A stretch of 64,000 bases of DNA from Kaistia geumhonensis (GCF_030815145.1 NZ_JAUSWJ010000001.1:744001-808000); one strand, 5' to 3'; positions 25,882-37,456 are shown, counted from the first letter of the stretch. Notes: generated by a model not told the origin, from the sequence alone. Numbers and translations are program-made.

Positions 25882-27042
25882 TCAGACCATATCGGCGAAG
25901 CGGCGGATCGCCGCAATCACCCGATCGACCTCCTCGTCGGTCAGGTCCGGGTTCATCGGAATGCTGAGGACAGTCTCGGCCAGGCGCTCGGAAACCGGGA
26001 GCGGCCGCTTGCCGACCTCAGCGAAGGCCGGGTGATGGTGCAGCGCCACGCGATAGAAGAGCGCGTTGCCGATGCCTTCCGCGTCCAGCGCCGCCTTCAG
26101 CGCGTCGCGGCGATCGGACGTGATCGTGTAGAGCGCGCTGGCGGAAACCATGCCCTCCGGCCGCGCCTGCAGCCCGACGACGCCCGAAAGGCCTGCGTCG
26201 TAGCGCCGGGCGATCGCCTCGCGCCGCGCCAGTTCCTCCTCGAAGATCTCGAACTTGGCCAGCAGGATGGCGGCCTGGATCGTGTCGAGCCGGCCGGTGA
26301 TGCCGTTCCGCACCGCGACGTCGCCCGTGCCCTGGCGGCCATGCGAGCGCAGCGTGCGCACGGCCTCGGCGATGCGGTCGTCGTCCGTCAGGATCGCGCC
26401 GCCGTCGCCGTAGCAGCCGAGCGGCTTGGTCGGATAGAAGCTCGTCGCCGAGATCGGCGCCATGCCGCCGACGCGGCGGTTGCCCGCGCGGCCGCCGAAG
26501 CTCTGCGCCGCGTCCGAGAACACCGTGAGGCCATGCTTCGCCGCGATGCGGCCGATGGCTTCGTAATCCGCCGGGAGGCCGTAGAGATCGACCGGGATGA
26601 CCGCACGCGGCTTCAGCACGCCGGCGGCCTCGACCTCGGCGATGGCCCGCTCGAGATCGGCCGGATCGAGATTGAATGTCGTCGCGTCGACATCGACGAA
26701 GACCGGGGTCGCGTTCACCGAGCAGACGGCACCCGCCGTGGCGGCGAAGGTGAAGGCCGGCACGAAGACCGCGTCACCGGGACCGACGCCGAGCGCCATG
26801 AGGCCGATCATCAGCGCGTCGCGGCCGGAGGAGACGCCGATGGCATGCGGCACGCCGGCGAAGGCGGCAAGCTTCGCCTCGAGCTGTTCGACCTCGGGAC
26901 CCAGGATGAACTGGCCATGGACGAGAACCGAGTCGATCCGCGCCCGCACATCGTCGTGAATGCGGCGCTGCTGGCGCTGCAGATCGAAGAAGGCGACGCG
27001 GCCGGGCGCAACCGCCACGGCGGGACGGGACTGGGAGACCAT
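25882..27042 (-). CDS. gnnB: DegT/DnrJ/EryC1 aminotransferase, GnnB/WbpE type
   Basis: This 386-residue PLP-dependent sugar aminotransferase carries the catalytic lysine K206 in FYPTKPLGCYGDGG and the cofactor motif SSGRDAL near the N terminus. In the GnnA/GnnB pathway it converts the 3-keto sugar nucleotide to UDP-GlcNAc3N, used for diaminoglucose lipid A. The start overlaps the stop of the dehydrogenase gene by 1 base (TGATG), so the two are translationally coupled. WbpE-like O-antigen enzymes share this fold, so the symbol rests on context with the dehydrogenase and the lpx genes. Confidence 0.82.
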   Translation of the reverse strand: MVSQSRPAVAVAPGRVAFFDLQRQQRRIHDDVRARIDSVLVHGQFILGPEVEQLEAKLAAFAGVPHAIGVSSGRDALMIGLMALGVGPGDAVFVPAFTFAATAGAVCSVNATPVFVDVDATTFNLDPADLERAIAEVEAAGVLKPRAVIPVDLYGLPADYEAIGRIAAKHGLTVFSDAAQSFGGRAGNRRVGGMAPISATSFYPTKPLGCYGDGGAILTDDDRIAEAVRTLRSHGRQGTGDVAVRNGITGRLDTIQAAILLAKFEIFEEELARREAIARRYDAGLSGVVGLQARPEGMVSASALYTITSDRRDALKAALDAEGIGNALFYRVALHHHPAFAEVGKRPLPVSERLAETVLSIPMNPDLTDEEVDRVIAAIRRFADMV

Positions 27043-27986
27043 CAGGTCGAACCTCCGTTGTTCGGTGCCGCCGCCGGAAGGCCGGCGATGGCGCCCATGA
27101 TCCGCTCGGCGACGACGAGCGCGGCGAGACCGGCCGCGCCATCCACGACGGCCGGACGGCCGTTCGCGACGGCGTCGAGAAAGGATGCGATCTCGAGGGC
27201 GAGGTTATCGCTCGCCGGTACGGCGATCTCGCGGCGGGACTCGCCTTCCGCGACGGTGACCGTGCGGGCGGCGAGATCGGCGGTGACGACGCGGGCGCCA
27301 TCGACGGCGCGGATCGTCCGCTCCTGCCGATCCGCGACGCGGCTGGCGTTGAGATGCGCGGTCACGCCATTGGCAAAGCGCAGCAATGCATGCGCGAAAT
27401 CGTTGGTGGGCGCGCGAACGGCGGCGCCCATCGCCGCGACATCGACGACCTCCGCACCCGCGAGCGTCAGTGCGAGATCGATGTCGTGGATCATGAGGTC
27501 GAGCACGACGTCGACGTCGATCGCCCTGCCCTTCCATGGCCCGATGCGCGTGAGTTCCAGGGCGCGCGGCCGGCCGGCCTCCTCGGCAAGCACGGAGAAC
27601 ACCGGCGAGAAGCGTTCGATATGGCCGACCTGGAGCACGACGCCCTTCGCCTCGGCGCGCGCGATGAGATCGCGCGCTGCTTCCGGCGTATCGGCGATCG
27701 GCTTCTCGATCAGGACATGGATGCCGGCATCGATGAGGTCGCTGGCGACGCGGTGATGCAGCGAGGTCGGCACCGCGACGGAGACGGCATCGACCCGGCC
27801 GATGAGATCGCGGTGATCGGTGACGGCCTCGACCCCATGCGCGGCGGCGACGGCAGCGGCGCGGTCAGCATCGAAATCGGCGACGGCGACGAGGCGGCCC
27901 TTCTGGCTGGCGGCGTGCTGGCGCGCATGGAACGAACCGAAATAACCGAGGCCGACGACCCCCGTCCTGATCTCGCGCCTGTCCAA
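27042..27986 (-). CDS. gnnA: Gfo/Idh/MocA oxidoreductase, GnnA/WbpB type
   Basis: This 314-residue NAD(P)-dependent sugar-nucleotide 3-dehydrogenase has an N-terminal Rossmann motif VGLGYFG (11-17), the EKP catalytic lysine K95 (IEKPIAD), and a C-terminal GFO/IDH/MocA domain. In the GnnA/GnnB pair it oxidises UDP-GlcNAc at C3. I prefer the TTG at 27986 because AGGGA lies 10 bases upstream; a GTG at 28022 is the longer alternative. It is coupled to the aminotransferase gene. Assignment to lipid A rather than O-antigen is inference. Confidence 0.8.
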   Translation of the reverse strand: MDRREIRTGVVGLGYFGSFHARQHAASQKGRLVAVADFDADRAAAVAAAHGVEAVTDHRDLIGRVDAVSVAVPTSLHHRVASDLIDAGIHVLIEKPIADTPEAARDLIARAEAKGVVLQVGHIERFSPVFSVLAEEAGRPRALELTRIGPWKGRAIDVDVVLDLMIHDIDLALTLAGAEVVDVAAMGAAVRAPTNDFAHALLRFANGVTAHLNASRVADRQERTIRAVDGARVVTADLAARTVTVAEGESRREIAVPASDNLALEIASFLDAVANGRPAVVDGAAGLAALVVAERIMGAIAGLPAAAPNNGGST

Positions 27987-28193
27987 TCCGCGCCGTTCCC
28001 TCGTCTCGTGCCTCGCCGGCACCCGGCGGGTCCGGGAGCGCGACGGTTCCTCGTCTAGCGATTTTCGGCCGAAAGTCGATGCGCCGCAGCATCCGCGGAT
28101 TCACATTTTTCCCCGGCGGGAAATAATGCGCGACGCGTCAGGCGCATGCCGGAGCGGTTGAGCGCCGCGCCGCCCTCCGGCAAGATCGCCACC

Positions 28194-28748
28194 ATGATCA
28201 CCCATGCCGGCGAAATCCTCATCCTCACGGGCCCGCCCGGATCGGGCAAGACGACGGCGGCCGCGCAGCTCGCCGCGCTGCCGGGATCGCCGAAGGTACA
28301 TCTCCATTCCGACGACTTCTGGGGATTCATCCGGCACGGCGCCATCGCGCCCTATCTGCCGGAGGCCAATACTCAGAACCGCATCGTGATGGAGGTCCTT
28401 TCCGGCGTCGTCGCCGGCTTCGCACGCGGCGGCTATTTCGTCGTGCTGGACGGCATCATCGGGCCGTGGTTCCTCTCCGCCTTCGCCGGCATCGAGGTCC
28501 CGCTGCACTACATCGTGCTGCGACCCGATCTCGATGAAGCCATCGCGCGTTGCCGGTCACGCGGCGGCGAGACGCTGACCGATCCGGCGACCATCGCCGC
28601 GCTGCATGGGCAGTTCGCCGATCTCGGCCCGCTGGAGCGCCATGCGCTCGCCATTGGCGGGCTCGACCGGCAGCGTACGCTGGAAAGCATCGTCGAAGCG
28701 CTCGCGAGCGGAGCCTACCGCCTGCCGCCGAACGGCGCGGAAGCCTGA
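28194..28748 (+). CDS. P-loop NTPase, kinase-like
   Basis: This protein of about 184 residues has a Walker A motif GPPGSGKTT close to the N terminus (residues 14-22), a conserved HSDDFWGFI block and DGIIGPW further on. It resembles small phosphotransferases and zeta-toxin or AAA kinase-like proteins, but the substrate is unknown. The ATG at 28194 places the P-loop at the usual distance; an in-frame ATG at 28146 is possible. No antitoxin-like gene is adjacent, so I do not call it a toxin. Confidence 0.75.
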   Translation: MITHAGEILILTGPPGSGKTTAAAQLAALPGSPKVHLHSDDFWGFIRHGAIAPYLPEANTQNRIVMEVLSGVVAGFARGGYFVVLDGIIGPWFLSAFAGIEVPLHYIVLRPDLDEAIARCRSRGGETLTDPATIAALHGQFADLGPLERHALAIGGLDRQRTLESIVEALASGAYRLPPNGAEA

Positions 28749-28762
28749 GGCTCCGGATCCGA

Positions 28763-30193
28763 TCAGCCGAAGCCGAACCACAGCGCCGCGAAGCCGAGGA
28801 AGGAGAAGAAGCCGACGAGGTCGGTCACGGTGGTGACGAAGGCGCCCGAGGCGATCGCGGGATCGAACTTGAAGCGGTGGATCACCAACGGGATGAGGAT
28901 GCCCGCCAGCGCCGCCGCGATCAGGTTGACGAGCATCGCCGCCGCGATGACGACGCCGAGATCGGCGATGCCGAATCGCCAGACCGCGACACCGGCGACG
29001 ATGCAGGCGAAGAACAGGCCGTTGATGCAGCCGACCACCAGTTCGCGCCCGACGACGCGAAGCGCGTTATGCGGGCCGATCGCGCGGGTCGCTAGCGCGC
29101 GCACGGCGACGGTCATGGTCTGCGTGCCGGCATTGCCGCCCTGGCTGGCGACGATGGGCATGAGCACAGCCAGCGCCACCATCTTCTGGAGCTCGGTCTC
29201 GAAGAGGCCAATGACGAAGGAAGCCAGGATCGCCGTGCAGAGATTGATGCACAGCCATGGCAGGCGGCTGCGCGCGATCGACAGGACGCGATCCGAGACC
29301 TCCTCGTCGCCGACGCCGCCGAGGCGCTTGATGTCTGCGTCCGCCTCTTCCTCGATGACGTCGACCGCGTCGTCGATGGTCATGATGCCAACGAGGCGGC
29401 GGCTTTCGTCGACCACCGGCGCCGAAATCAGGTTGTAGCGCTGGAAGAGCCTCGCCACGGAGGAGAGTTCGTCCGTGGCCTCGACGATCTGCGCCCCCTC
29501 GTCGACGATCTCCCCCATCTTGACCGGGCGCGCGCTGCGCAGCAGGCGGTCGAGCGGCACGCGGCCAAGGAAGCGGAAGGCGGGATCGACGACGAAGACC
29601 TCGTTGAAGCTCTCCGGCAGGTCGTCCGATTCGCGCATGAGATCGATCGTCTGGCCGACCGTCCAGAACGGCGCCACGGCGATGAACTCTGTCTGCATGC
29701 GCCGGCCGGCGCTGTCTTCCGGGTAGTCGAGGCTGCGCTTCAGCGCCAGACGCTCGATCGAAGGCATCTGCGCGAGGATTTCCTCGCGCTCCTCGCTGTC
29801 GAGATCCTCGAGGATGTAGACCGCGTCGTCCGAATCGAGCTCGCTGATGCCCTCGGCGACCGTCTCGGCGGGGAGATCCTCGAGAATCTCGACGCGCGTC
29901 GCCTCGTCGAGCTCGGTCAGCGCCGTGAAGTCGAAGGCGTCGCCGAGGAGCTGGATCAGGGCCGGGCGCTGCTCGGCGTCGAGCTGCTCGAGAATGGCGC
30001 CGACATCCGCCTCGTGCAGGTCTTCGGTGAGGAGGCGCGCCCGTTCCGCGTCCGAGGCCTCGATCGCGGCGACGACGGCGTCGAGGAACGCCGCTGAGAG
30101 GTTGTCGTCCTCGTCGCGAAGCGGCGGCAGCGCGGCCGGCGCGGCCGGTGGATCGCGCTCGATGGTCGTCGATTCGCCTGCCGGATCGGACAT
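28763..30193 (-). CDS. mgtE: Magnesium transporter MgtE, second copy
   Basis: This is a 476-residue complete MgtE channel. It has a very acidic N-terminal region (about 1-130), a CBS pair (about 150-275, including SAPVVDESRRLVGIMTIDDAVDVIEEE-type sequence) and five membrane helices containing ASQGGNAGTQT. The ATG at 30193 follows GGAG. It is not a copy of the truncated gene at the left edge: the sequences differ throughout. Mg2+ permeates through the membrane domain and the CBS domains gate it. Confidence 0.94.
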   Translation of the reverse strand: MSDPAGESTTIERDPPAAPAALPPLRDEDDNLSAAFLDAVVAAIEASDAERARLLTEDLHEADVGAILEQLDAEQRPALIQLLGDAFDFTALTELDEATRVEILEDLPAETVAEGISELDSDDAVYILEDLDSEEREEILAQMPSIERLALKRSLDYPEDSAGRRMQTEFIAVAPFWTVGQTIDLMRESDDLPESFNEVFVVDPAFRFLGRVPLDRLLRSARPVKMGEIVDEGAQIVEATDELSSVARLFQRYNLISAPVVDESRRLVGIMTIDDAVDVIEEEADADIKRLGGVGDEEVSDRVLSIARSRLPWLCINLCTAILASFVIGLFETELQKMVALAVLMPIVASQGGNAGTQTMTVAVRALATRAIGPHNALRVVGRELVVGCINGLFFACIVAGVAVWRFGIADLGVVIAAAMLVNLIAAALAGILIPLVIHRFKFDPAIASGAFVTTVTDLVGFFSFLGFAALWFGFG

Positions 30194-30349
30194 GCAAGCT
30201 CCGCGGTTACAGGGTCGACGGACGGGTGGCTGAAGAGGCTCTCGAAGGCCCGATCGAGACTTAGCGGCCCGCCATCGCCGCCGCAAAGGAAAACGCGGCT
30301 GGCGCGCGAGCGCGGCAACCGGTCGCTGCCGCCATCGTGAGGGAAGGCC

Positions 30350-30380
30350 GAAAACGGAAACGGCGGCCCGAGGGCCGCCG
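30350..30380 (-). terminator. Terminator of tRNA-Leu
   Basis: A perfect 9-bp stem CGGCGGCCC/GGGCCGCCG (30361-30380) with a 2-base loop is followed on the minus strand by TTTCCGTTTT. It lies 25 bases beyond the tRNA 3' end. Confidence 0.85.
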
Positions 30381-30404
30381 CTTTCGTGAGGATTTGTCGG
30401 GTTC

Positions 30405-30489
30405 TGGTGCGGTTGAGAAGACTCGAACTTCCACGCCTTGCGGCACAGCGACCTCAACGCTGCGCGTCTACCAATTCCGCCACAACCGC
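30405..30489 (-). tRNA. tRNA-Leu(GAG)
   Basis: Read on the minus strand this is an 85-base class II tRNA ending in CCA. The 7-bp acceptor stem pairs GCGGTTG with CAACCGC. The anticodon loop is TTGAGGT, giving anticodon GAG, which reads CUC and CUU leucine codons. A long variable arm (TGCCGCAAGGCG) and a T arm with TTCGAGT are present. The CCA end is encoded. Confidence 0.95.
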
Positions 30490-30633
30490 GGAACCCGAGC
30501 CGGCGAACCGGCGCGGCGAGGATTTAGCAAATGCCCCGGTCGGATACAAGCGGGCATTCTCGCTTGCCGGCATGGAGAGCCGAGCCTGTGGATCAATCGC
30601 GAAATCCGCCTCGGTCTCGACTATATAGGCGGC

Positions 30634-31362
30634 ATGGACGCCACCACCGACCGCCTGCCCACCTCGCGCGACACGCTCGATATCGCGCTCATGCCGCGCG
30701 CCGGCAGCCCGCCGGTCGAATGGGTGATCGCGGACGAACCTGTCGACTATCCTGATGCCATCGCCGAGATGGAACGGCGCGCCGCGCTGATCGCCGCCGG
30801 CGAAGCCAATGAACGCGTCTGGCTCGTCGAACATCCGCCGCTCTACACGGCCGGAACGAGTGCGAAACCCGAGGATCTCGTGGCGCCGGCGCGCTTTCCC
30901 GTCTTCGAGACGGGACGCGGCGGGCAATACACCTATCACGGGCCCGGGCAGCGCGTGGCCTATGTGATGCTCGACCTGTCGCGGCGGCGCCAGGATCTCC
31001 GCCTCTTCGTCGCCGCGCTCGAGGGCTGGATCATCGCGACGCTTGCCGGCTTCAACGTCCGCGGCGAGCGTCGCGACGACCGGGTCGGTGTCTGGGTGCG
31101 GCAGCCGGATCGCGGGATCGGCGCCGAATCGAAGATCGCCGCGATCGGCATCCGCGTCCGCCGCTGGGTGACGTTCCACGGCATCTCGCTGAATGTGGAT
31201 CCGGACCTCGGCCATTTCGACGGCATCGTACCCTGCGGCGTCCGCGAGCACGGCGTCACCAGCCTCGCCGATCTCGGTCACATCGTGTCCATGACCGAGG
31301 TCGATTCGGTTCTTCGGGCCGAATTCGAGCGGCTGTTCGGGCCGACGGTCAGCGGCTTCTAG
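30634..31362 (+). CDS. lipB: Octanoyltransferase LipB
   Basis: This 242-residue cytosolic enzyme transfers octanoate from octanoyl-ACP to lipoyl domains of 2-oxoacid dehydrogenases, the first step of protein lipoylation. The signature [16 protein letters not shown] is visible, with catalytic K167 (AESKIAAIG) and C201 ([14 protein letters not shown]). The ATG at 30634 gives normal family length; the frame is open further upstream through the tRNA antisense. No lipA is adjacent. Confidence 0.94.
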   Translation: MDATTDRLPTSRDTLDIALMPRAGSPPVEWVIADEPVDYPDAIAEMERRAALIAAGEANERVWLVEHPPLYTAGTSAKPEDLVAPARFPVFETGRGGQYTYHGPGQRVAYVMLDLSRRRQDLRLFVAALEGWIIATLAGFNVRGERRDDRVGVWVRQPDRGIGAESKIAAIGIRVRRWVTFHGISLNVDPDLGHFDGIVPCGVREHGVTSLADLGHIVSMTEVDSVLRAEFERLFGPTVSGF

Positions 31363-31373
31363 ACGACGCGCCC

Positions 31374-31655
31374 TCAGAGGCTCGGCGCGACGAGGAACGG
31401 GCCGTCCTGCGCTTCCGCCTCGCCGAGAACCGTAACGGCGTCGACCACCGCATGGCGCGGACCACGCCGGCAGGTCTCGATCATCTGCTCGACCACCTCG
31501 GCCTCGCCCGAGAACACAGCCTCGACGCTGCCGTCGCGCCGGTTGCGCACCCAGCCCGAGAGGCCGAGGGATACCGCCTGCTCTTCGACGAAGGCGCGAT
31601 AACCGACGCCCTGCACGCGGCCTGTGATGCTGACATGCAGGCTGGCGCGACTCAT
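31374..31655 (-). CDS. acyP: Acylphosphatase
   Basis: This 93-residue acylphosphatase hydrolyses acyl phosphates. The signature [12 protein letters not shown] (catalytic Arg) and [17 protein letters not shown] (catalytic Asn) are complete. It overlaps the upstream HAD hydrolase by 4 bases (ATGA) and is transcribed after it. Confidence 0.93.
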   Translation of the reverse strand: MSRASLHVSITGRVQGVGYRAFVEEQAVSLGLSGWVRNRRDGSVEAVFSGEAEVVEQMIETCRRGPRHAVVDAVTVLGEAEAQDGPFLVAPSL

Positions 31656-32323
31656 TGAGCCAGCCCGAGCTCCGAGAGAACGGCGTCGGCGAGAGCCGGC
31701 ACGTCCGGGACGATCCGGTCCGGCGGGGTTTCGGCGAATTCCTCGGCCGTGCCATAACCCCAGCCGACGGCGATGGCCCGAAGGTGGTTGCGGCGCGCGC
31801 CGGAGATATCGTGACGCCGGTCGCCGATCATCACGCAGCGCGTGGCGTCGATCGCTTCGCTCGCGAGCACATGGGCGATGAGATCACCCTTGTCGACGCG
31901 GGTGCCGTCGAGTTCGGAGCCGTGCACAGTCGTGAAGAACGAGCCGAGTCCGAAATGCTCGATGATGCGCTCGCAGAAGACGCGGGGCTTGGAACTCGCG
32001 ACAAAGAGCTGGATGCCGTTCATCTTGAGCGTCGCCAGCGCTTCCGGAATGCCGTCGAAGACCTTGTTTTCATAGAGGCCGACCGGCGCGTAGCGCTCGC
32101 GGTAATGCGCAAGCGCCTCCTTGGCGAGGATCGCGTCGCCGCCGAGCATGGCCGCGAAGCTCGCCTCGAGCGGCGGGCCGATCGCGGCGCGCAGCGTCGC
32201 TTCGTCGACCGGCGGGCGCCCCAACCGCTCGATCGCGTAGAGAATCGATCCGCTGATGCCGGGATAGGGGTCGGTCAGCGTGCCGTCGAGATCGAAAAGA
32301 GCCGTCGGTCCGGTGGTCGTCAT
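31652..32323 (-). CDS. HAD hydrolase, phosphoglycolate phosphatase-like
   Basis: This 223-residue HAD phosphatase has motif [11 protein letters not shown] (residues 9-18), motif II VASSKP, a C1-type helical cap, and motif [14 protein letters not shown]. It resembles Gph/PGP, and phosphoglycolate is a reasonable but unproven substrate. Pairing with acylphosphatase in an overlapping operon suggests small-phosphate or metabolite repair roles (inference). Confidence 0.86.
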   Translation of the reverse strand: MTTTGPTALFDLDGTLTDPYPGISGSILYAIERLGRPPVDEATLRAAIGPPLEASFAAMLGGDAILAKEALAHYRERYAPVGLYENKVFDGIPEALATLKMNGIQLFVASSKPRVFCERIIEHFGLGSFFTTVHGSELDGTRVDKGDLIAHVLASEAIDATRCVMIGDRRHDISGARRNHLRAIAVGWGYGTAEEFAETPPDRIVPDVPALADAVLSELGLAQ

Positions 32324-32547
32324 GATACCTTGTCCCAGCGTCGGCGCGGCATTCCCGCGCCTTTGCGGGCGGGGTCTTGCACGGGTGGCAACCTCCCGTC
32401 TAGTTATTCGTTGTCGTCATCAGGCCGTTACCAGGTTCAGTCACCACCTTTGAGCCGGGGTCCGGGCCACACGGCGGCCGGTACGGGGATTCGCCACAAA
32501 ATGAAGTGTGCCTTGCAGATTGCCCGCCTTAGCTTCCGCGAGACCGC

Positions 32548-33705
32548 ATGATGGACGCCGAACTCGAGCTCCTGCTGGTCCTGCTCGGCGCTGCCTTCTG
32601 CATCGTCACGGCCGCCGTCCATTTCATTTCCATCCTGATCGTCACGGTCCGCGGCCGCTTCGCCGTAGGGCGCATTCCGGCCAAGCTGCCGGCCCATCCG
32701 CCGGTCTCGATCCTCAGGCCGCTCTGCGGCCTCGAGAACGCTATCGAGGAGACCATCCGCTCGGCCTATACGATCGACTATCCGGAATTCGAGATCGTCT
32801 ACTGCGTCGCGAGCGAGAAGGACCCGGTCATCCCGCTGGCAAGGCGGATCATGGCCGAGCATCCCGAGGTGCCGTCGCGCCTCCTCGTCGGTGACGATCG
32901 GATCAGCATCAATCCGAAGCTCAACAATCTGGTGAAGGGCTGGAAGGCGGCGCGCCATGACTGGATCGTCATGGCCGACAGCAATGTGCTGATGCCGCCG
33001 GACTATCTGCTGCGCCTGCTGGATCGCTGGGTGCCCGGCACGGGCCTCGTCTGCTCGCCGCCGCTCGGCGATGCGCCGGATGGGGCTTTCGGCGAGATCG
33101 AATGCGCCTTCCTCAATACCTTCCAGGCCCGCTGGCAGCTTTTCTCGGACGCGATCGGCAACGGGTTCGCGCAGGGCAAGTCTATGCTCTGGCGGCGCGA
33201 GAATCTCGATCGCCACGGCTCGATCGAGGCCCTCGCAGCCGATCCTGCCGAGGACGCCGCCTCGACCAAGGTGATCCGCCGGGCCGGGCTCGACGTCCAT
33301 CTCGTCCACCTGCCCTTCCCGCAGCCGATCGGCCGGCGGACGCTGAAGGCGGTCTGGAGCCGGCAGCTGCGCTGGGCGCGGCTGCGCCGCGTCACGTTCC
33401 CCGTCTTCTTCTGCGCCGAACTTGTGGTCGGCGGCCTGTTCCCGATCATCGTCGCGGCGGCGCTCGCCACCGCCGGAACGATCCCGTTCTGGGTGGTCGC
33501 CGCCTATGCCGTCGCCTGGTACGGCGCCGAGGTGCTGATGGCGATCGGCCTCGGCTGGCGCGCCGGCATTCGTCCGACGCTGGCGCTGATCGCGCGCGAC
33601 CTCTCGCTGCCCGTGCTGTGGTTCGCCGCCGTGTCGGGCAGCGGCTTCGAATGGCGCGGCAACCAGATGAACGTCAAGGAAGACAGCCTCGCCGCGGCCG
33701 ACTGA
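32548..33705 (+). CDS. Ceramide-type glycosyltransferase (GT21 family)
   Basis: This 385-residue membrane glycosyltransferase has an N-terminal helix (about 8-32), a catalytic GT-A domain and three or four C-terminal helices. The motifs are SILRPLCGLE, ASEKDP, MADSNVLM (metal-binding Asp) and RQLRWARLRR, the (Q/R)xxRW signature of ceramide glucosyltransferases and of the hopanoid enzyme HpnI. The acceptor may be ceramide, diacylglycerol or a hopanoid; no hpn genes are adjacent. Confidence 0.85.
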   Translation: MMDAELELLLVLLGAAFCIVTAAVHFISILIVTVRGRFAVGRIPAKLPAHPPVSILRPLCGLENAIEETIRSAYTIDYPEFEIVYCVASEKDPVIPLARRIMAEHPEVPSRLLVGDDRISINPKLNNLVKGWKAARHDWIVMADSNVLMPPDYLLRLLDRWVPGTGLVCSPPLGDAPDGAFGEIECAFLNTFQARWQLFSDAIGNGFAQGKSMLWRRENLDRHGSIEALAADPAEDAASTKVIRRAGLDVHLVHLPFPQPIGRRTLKAVWSRQLRWARLRRVTFPVFFCAELVVGGLFPIIVAAALATAGTIPFWVVAAYAVAWYGAEVLMAIGLGWRAGIRPTLALIARDLSLPVLWFAAVSGSGFEWRGNQMNVKEDSLAAAD

Positions 33706-33717
33706 CCGGTCATCCGG

Positions 33718-35721
<2,004 letters not shown>

Positions 35722-35939
35722 TCCGTTTCCCCCGGCCGTGTCCGCTAGCCGGCACGCTTTTCCCTTTCTAGGGCGGCGCCGAAGCGGCCGCAATCGTCGC
35801 CCGCAAGCCGGGCCGGGCCGTGCTTCAGCGAGTGGAGAGATCGTGATTCGCGCCGGACGCACGATTTGCTAGAAAGCGGGTGATCGGCGGCTCTGTGGTG
35901 GGGCAGCGCAGCGCCGGCTGTGGTGGAGTTAACCCCGTC

Positions 35940-36779
35940 ATGCGTCCCGTCCGCGCACTTCTCGTTCCCCTCGTCGCCATGGCGCTCTGCACGGTTCCGA
36001 TGGCGGAACTCGGCTATGTCGGTGCCATGCCAGCCGCGCCACAGTCCCTGCTGCCGCATCCGGACCATGCCGGCTTCGCCAATGTGAACGGGGTCCGGAT
36101 CTGGTACGGCATCTACAATCCGAAGGGTCGCGACACGGTCATCCTGCTGCATGGCGGCCTCGGCAGCTCGGTCGACTGGCGCTATCAGATTCCGGTCCTC
36201 AGGCCCGATCACCGCGTCGTCGTCGTCGATAGCCGCGGCCAGGGTCGGAGCACGCGATCCGGCCAGGCGATCTCCTATGACCTGATGATGGCCGACGTGA
36301 TCGCGCTGATGGATCACCTCAAGATCCGGAAGGCCGCCTTCGCCGGCTGGAGCGACGGCGGCATCATCGGCCTCGACATCGCCATCCATCACCCCGATCG
36401 CATCACCCGCCTGTTCACCTATGGCGCCAATTTCAACCCCGACGGCCTGATCCCGAGTTCCGCCCCCACCTTGCTTTCCGAGATCAAGGTCGATGTCGCG
36501 AGCCTCGTCGACGACCACGAGGCGACGGTTCGCGACGTGACGGCGATGTGGAACGAGGAGCCGGATTTCACGCCCGAACAGCTCGGCAGCATCCGCGTTC
36601 CGACCATGATCGCCGATGGCGCGCTCGAAGAAGCGATCAAGCCGGAGCACACGCGCGAGCTCGCCCGGCTCATTCCCGGAGCCGAGCTGGCGATCCTGCC
36701 GGATGTCGGCCATTCCGGCCTCCTCGAGGACCCGGCGGCGTTCAACCGGTTGTTGACCGGCTTTCTGGACGGTTCCTGA
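35940..36779 (+). CDS. Exported alpha/beta hydrolase
   Basis: This 279-residue alpha/beta-hydrolase has an N-terminal signal or anchor (about 5-25). The oxyanion motif HGGLGSS and the nucleophile elbow GWSDGG are visible, with a Tyr-Gly-Ala-Asn-rich strand following and the catalytic His in DVGHSG near the C terminus. The substrate is unknown. The ATG at 35940 follows GGTGGAG. It is divergent from pccA. Confidence 0.86.
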   Translation: MRPVRALLVPLVAMALCTVPMAELGYVGAMPAAPQSLLPHPDHAGFANVNGVRIWYGIYNPKGRDTVILLHGGLGSSVDWRYQIPVLRPDHRVVVVDSRGQGRSTRSGQAISYDLMMADVIALMDHLKIRKAAFAGWSDGGIIGLDIAIHHPDRITRLFTYGANFNPDGLIPSSAPTLLSEIKVDVASLVDDHEATVRDVTAMWNEEPDFTPEQLGSIRVPTMIADGALEEAIKPEHTRELARLIPGAELAILPDVGHSGLLEDPAAFNRLLTGFLDGS

Positions 36780-36855
36780 TCGACCCGCCGTCCGCTAAGG
36801 AATGACCTGAGGGACGGAGGTTTCCGTCCCCTGGCCCAAGCTTCGGAGATTGCGC

Positions 36856-37452
36856 GTGAAGATCCTTCTCGTCGGCGCCTCGGGCGTCCTCGGCACGGCC
36901 GTCGCGGCTGAACTCGGCACCCGCCACGAGATCATCCGCGCCGGACGGAGCGGTGCCGACATCGCGCTCGACATCACCGACGCCGATTCGATCCGCGCGG
37001 CCTTCGCGAAGCTCGGAACCGTGGATGCCGTGGTGTCGACGGCCGGCAAGGTGAAGTTCGCGCCGCTCGCCACGATGGGCGCCGAGGACTACGGCATCGG
37101 CATCGCCGACAAGCTGATGGGCCAGGTCAATCTCGTGCTGATCGGCCGGCCGCATCTCTCCGAACGGGGCTCCTTCACGCTGACGAGCGGCGTGCTGTCG
37201 CATGATCCGATCGTCGCCGGCAGTTCGGCCTCGATGGTCAACGGCGCCATCGACAGCTTCGTGCGCGCCGCCGCCATCGAGCTCGCGCCGCAGCGGATCA
37301 ACGCCGTCAGCCCGGGCGTGCTCACCGAATCCATGGAAGGCTACGGTCCGTTCTTCCGCGGCCACGAGCCCGTCCCGGCCGCGCGCGCCGCCCTCGCCTT
37401 CTCGAAGAGCGTCGAGGGCGCCCTGACGGGGCAGGTCTTCCCGGTTCTCTGA
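36856..37452 (+). CDS. Atypical short-chain dehydrogenase (no catalytic Tyr-x3-Lys)
   Basis: This 198-residue protein has the Rossmann cofactor motif GASGVLGTA at the N terminus and the LTSGVLS strand of short-chain dehydrogenases. Where a normal enzyme has the active-site YxxxK, this one reads SASMVNGAID, so the catalytic Tyr and Lys are absent. This is typical of a divergent SDR group (Lin1944-like). It probably binds NADP(H) with an altered or lost reductase activity. The GTG at 36856 follows GGAG by 7 bases. Confidence 0.85.
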   Translation: MKILLVGASGVLGTAVAAELGTRHEIIRAGRSGADIALDITDADSIRAAFAKLGTVDAVVSTAGKVKFAPLATMGAEDYGIGIADKLMGQVNLVLIGRPHLSERGSFTLTSGVLSHDPIVAGSSASMVNGAIDSFVRAAAIELAPQRINAVSPGVLTESMEGYGPFFRGHEPVPAARAALAFSKSVEGALTGQVFPVL

Positions 37453-37456
37453 CAGG

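Noticed and set aside
28194-28748. Zeta-type toxin
   Set aside because: The P-loop and overall size are suggestive, but there is no antitoxin-like partner and the gene stands between gnnA and mgtE.
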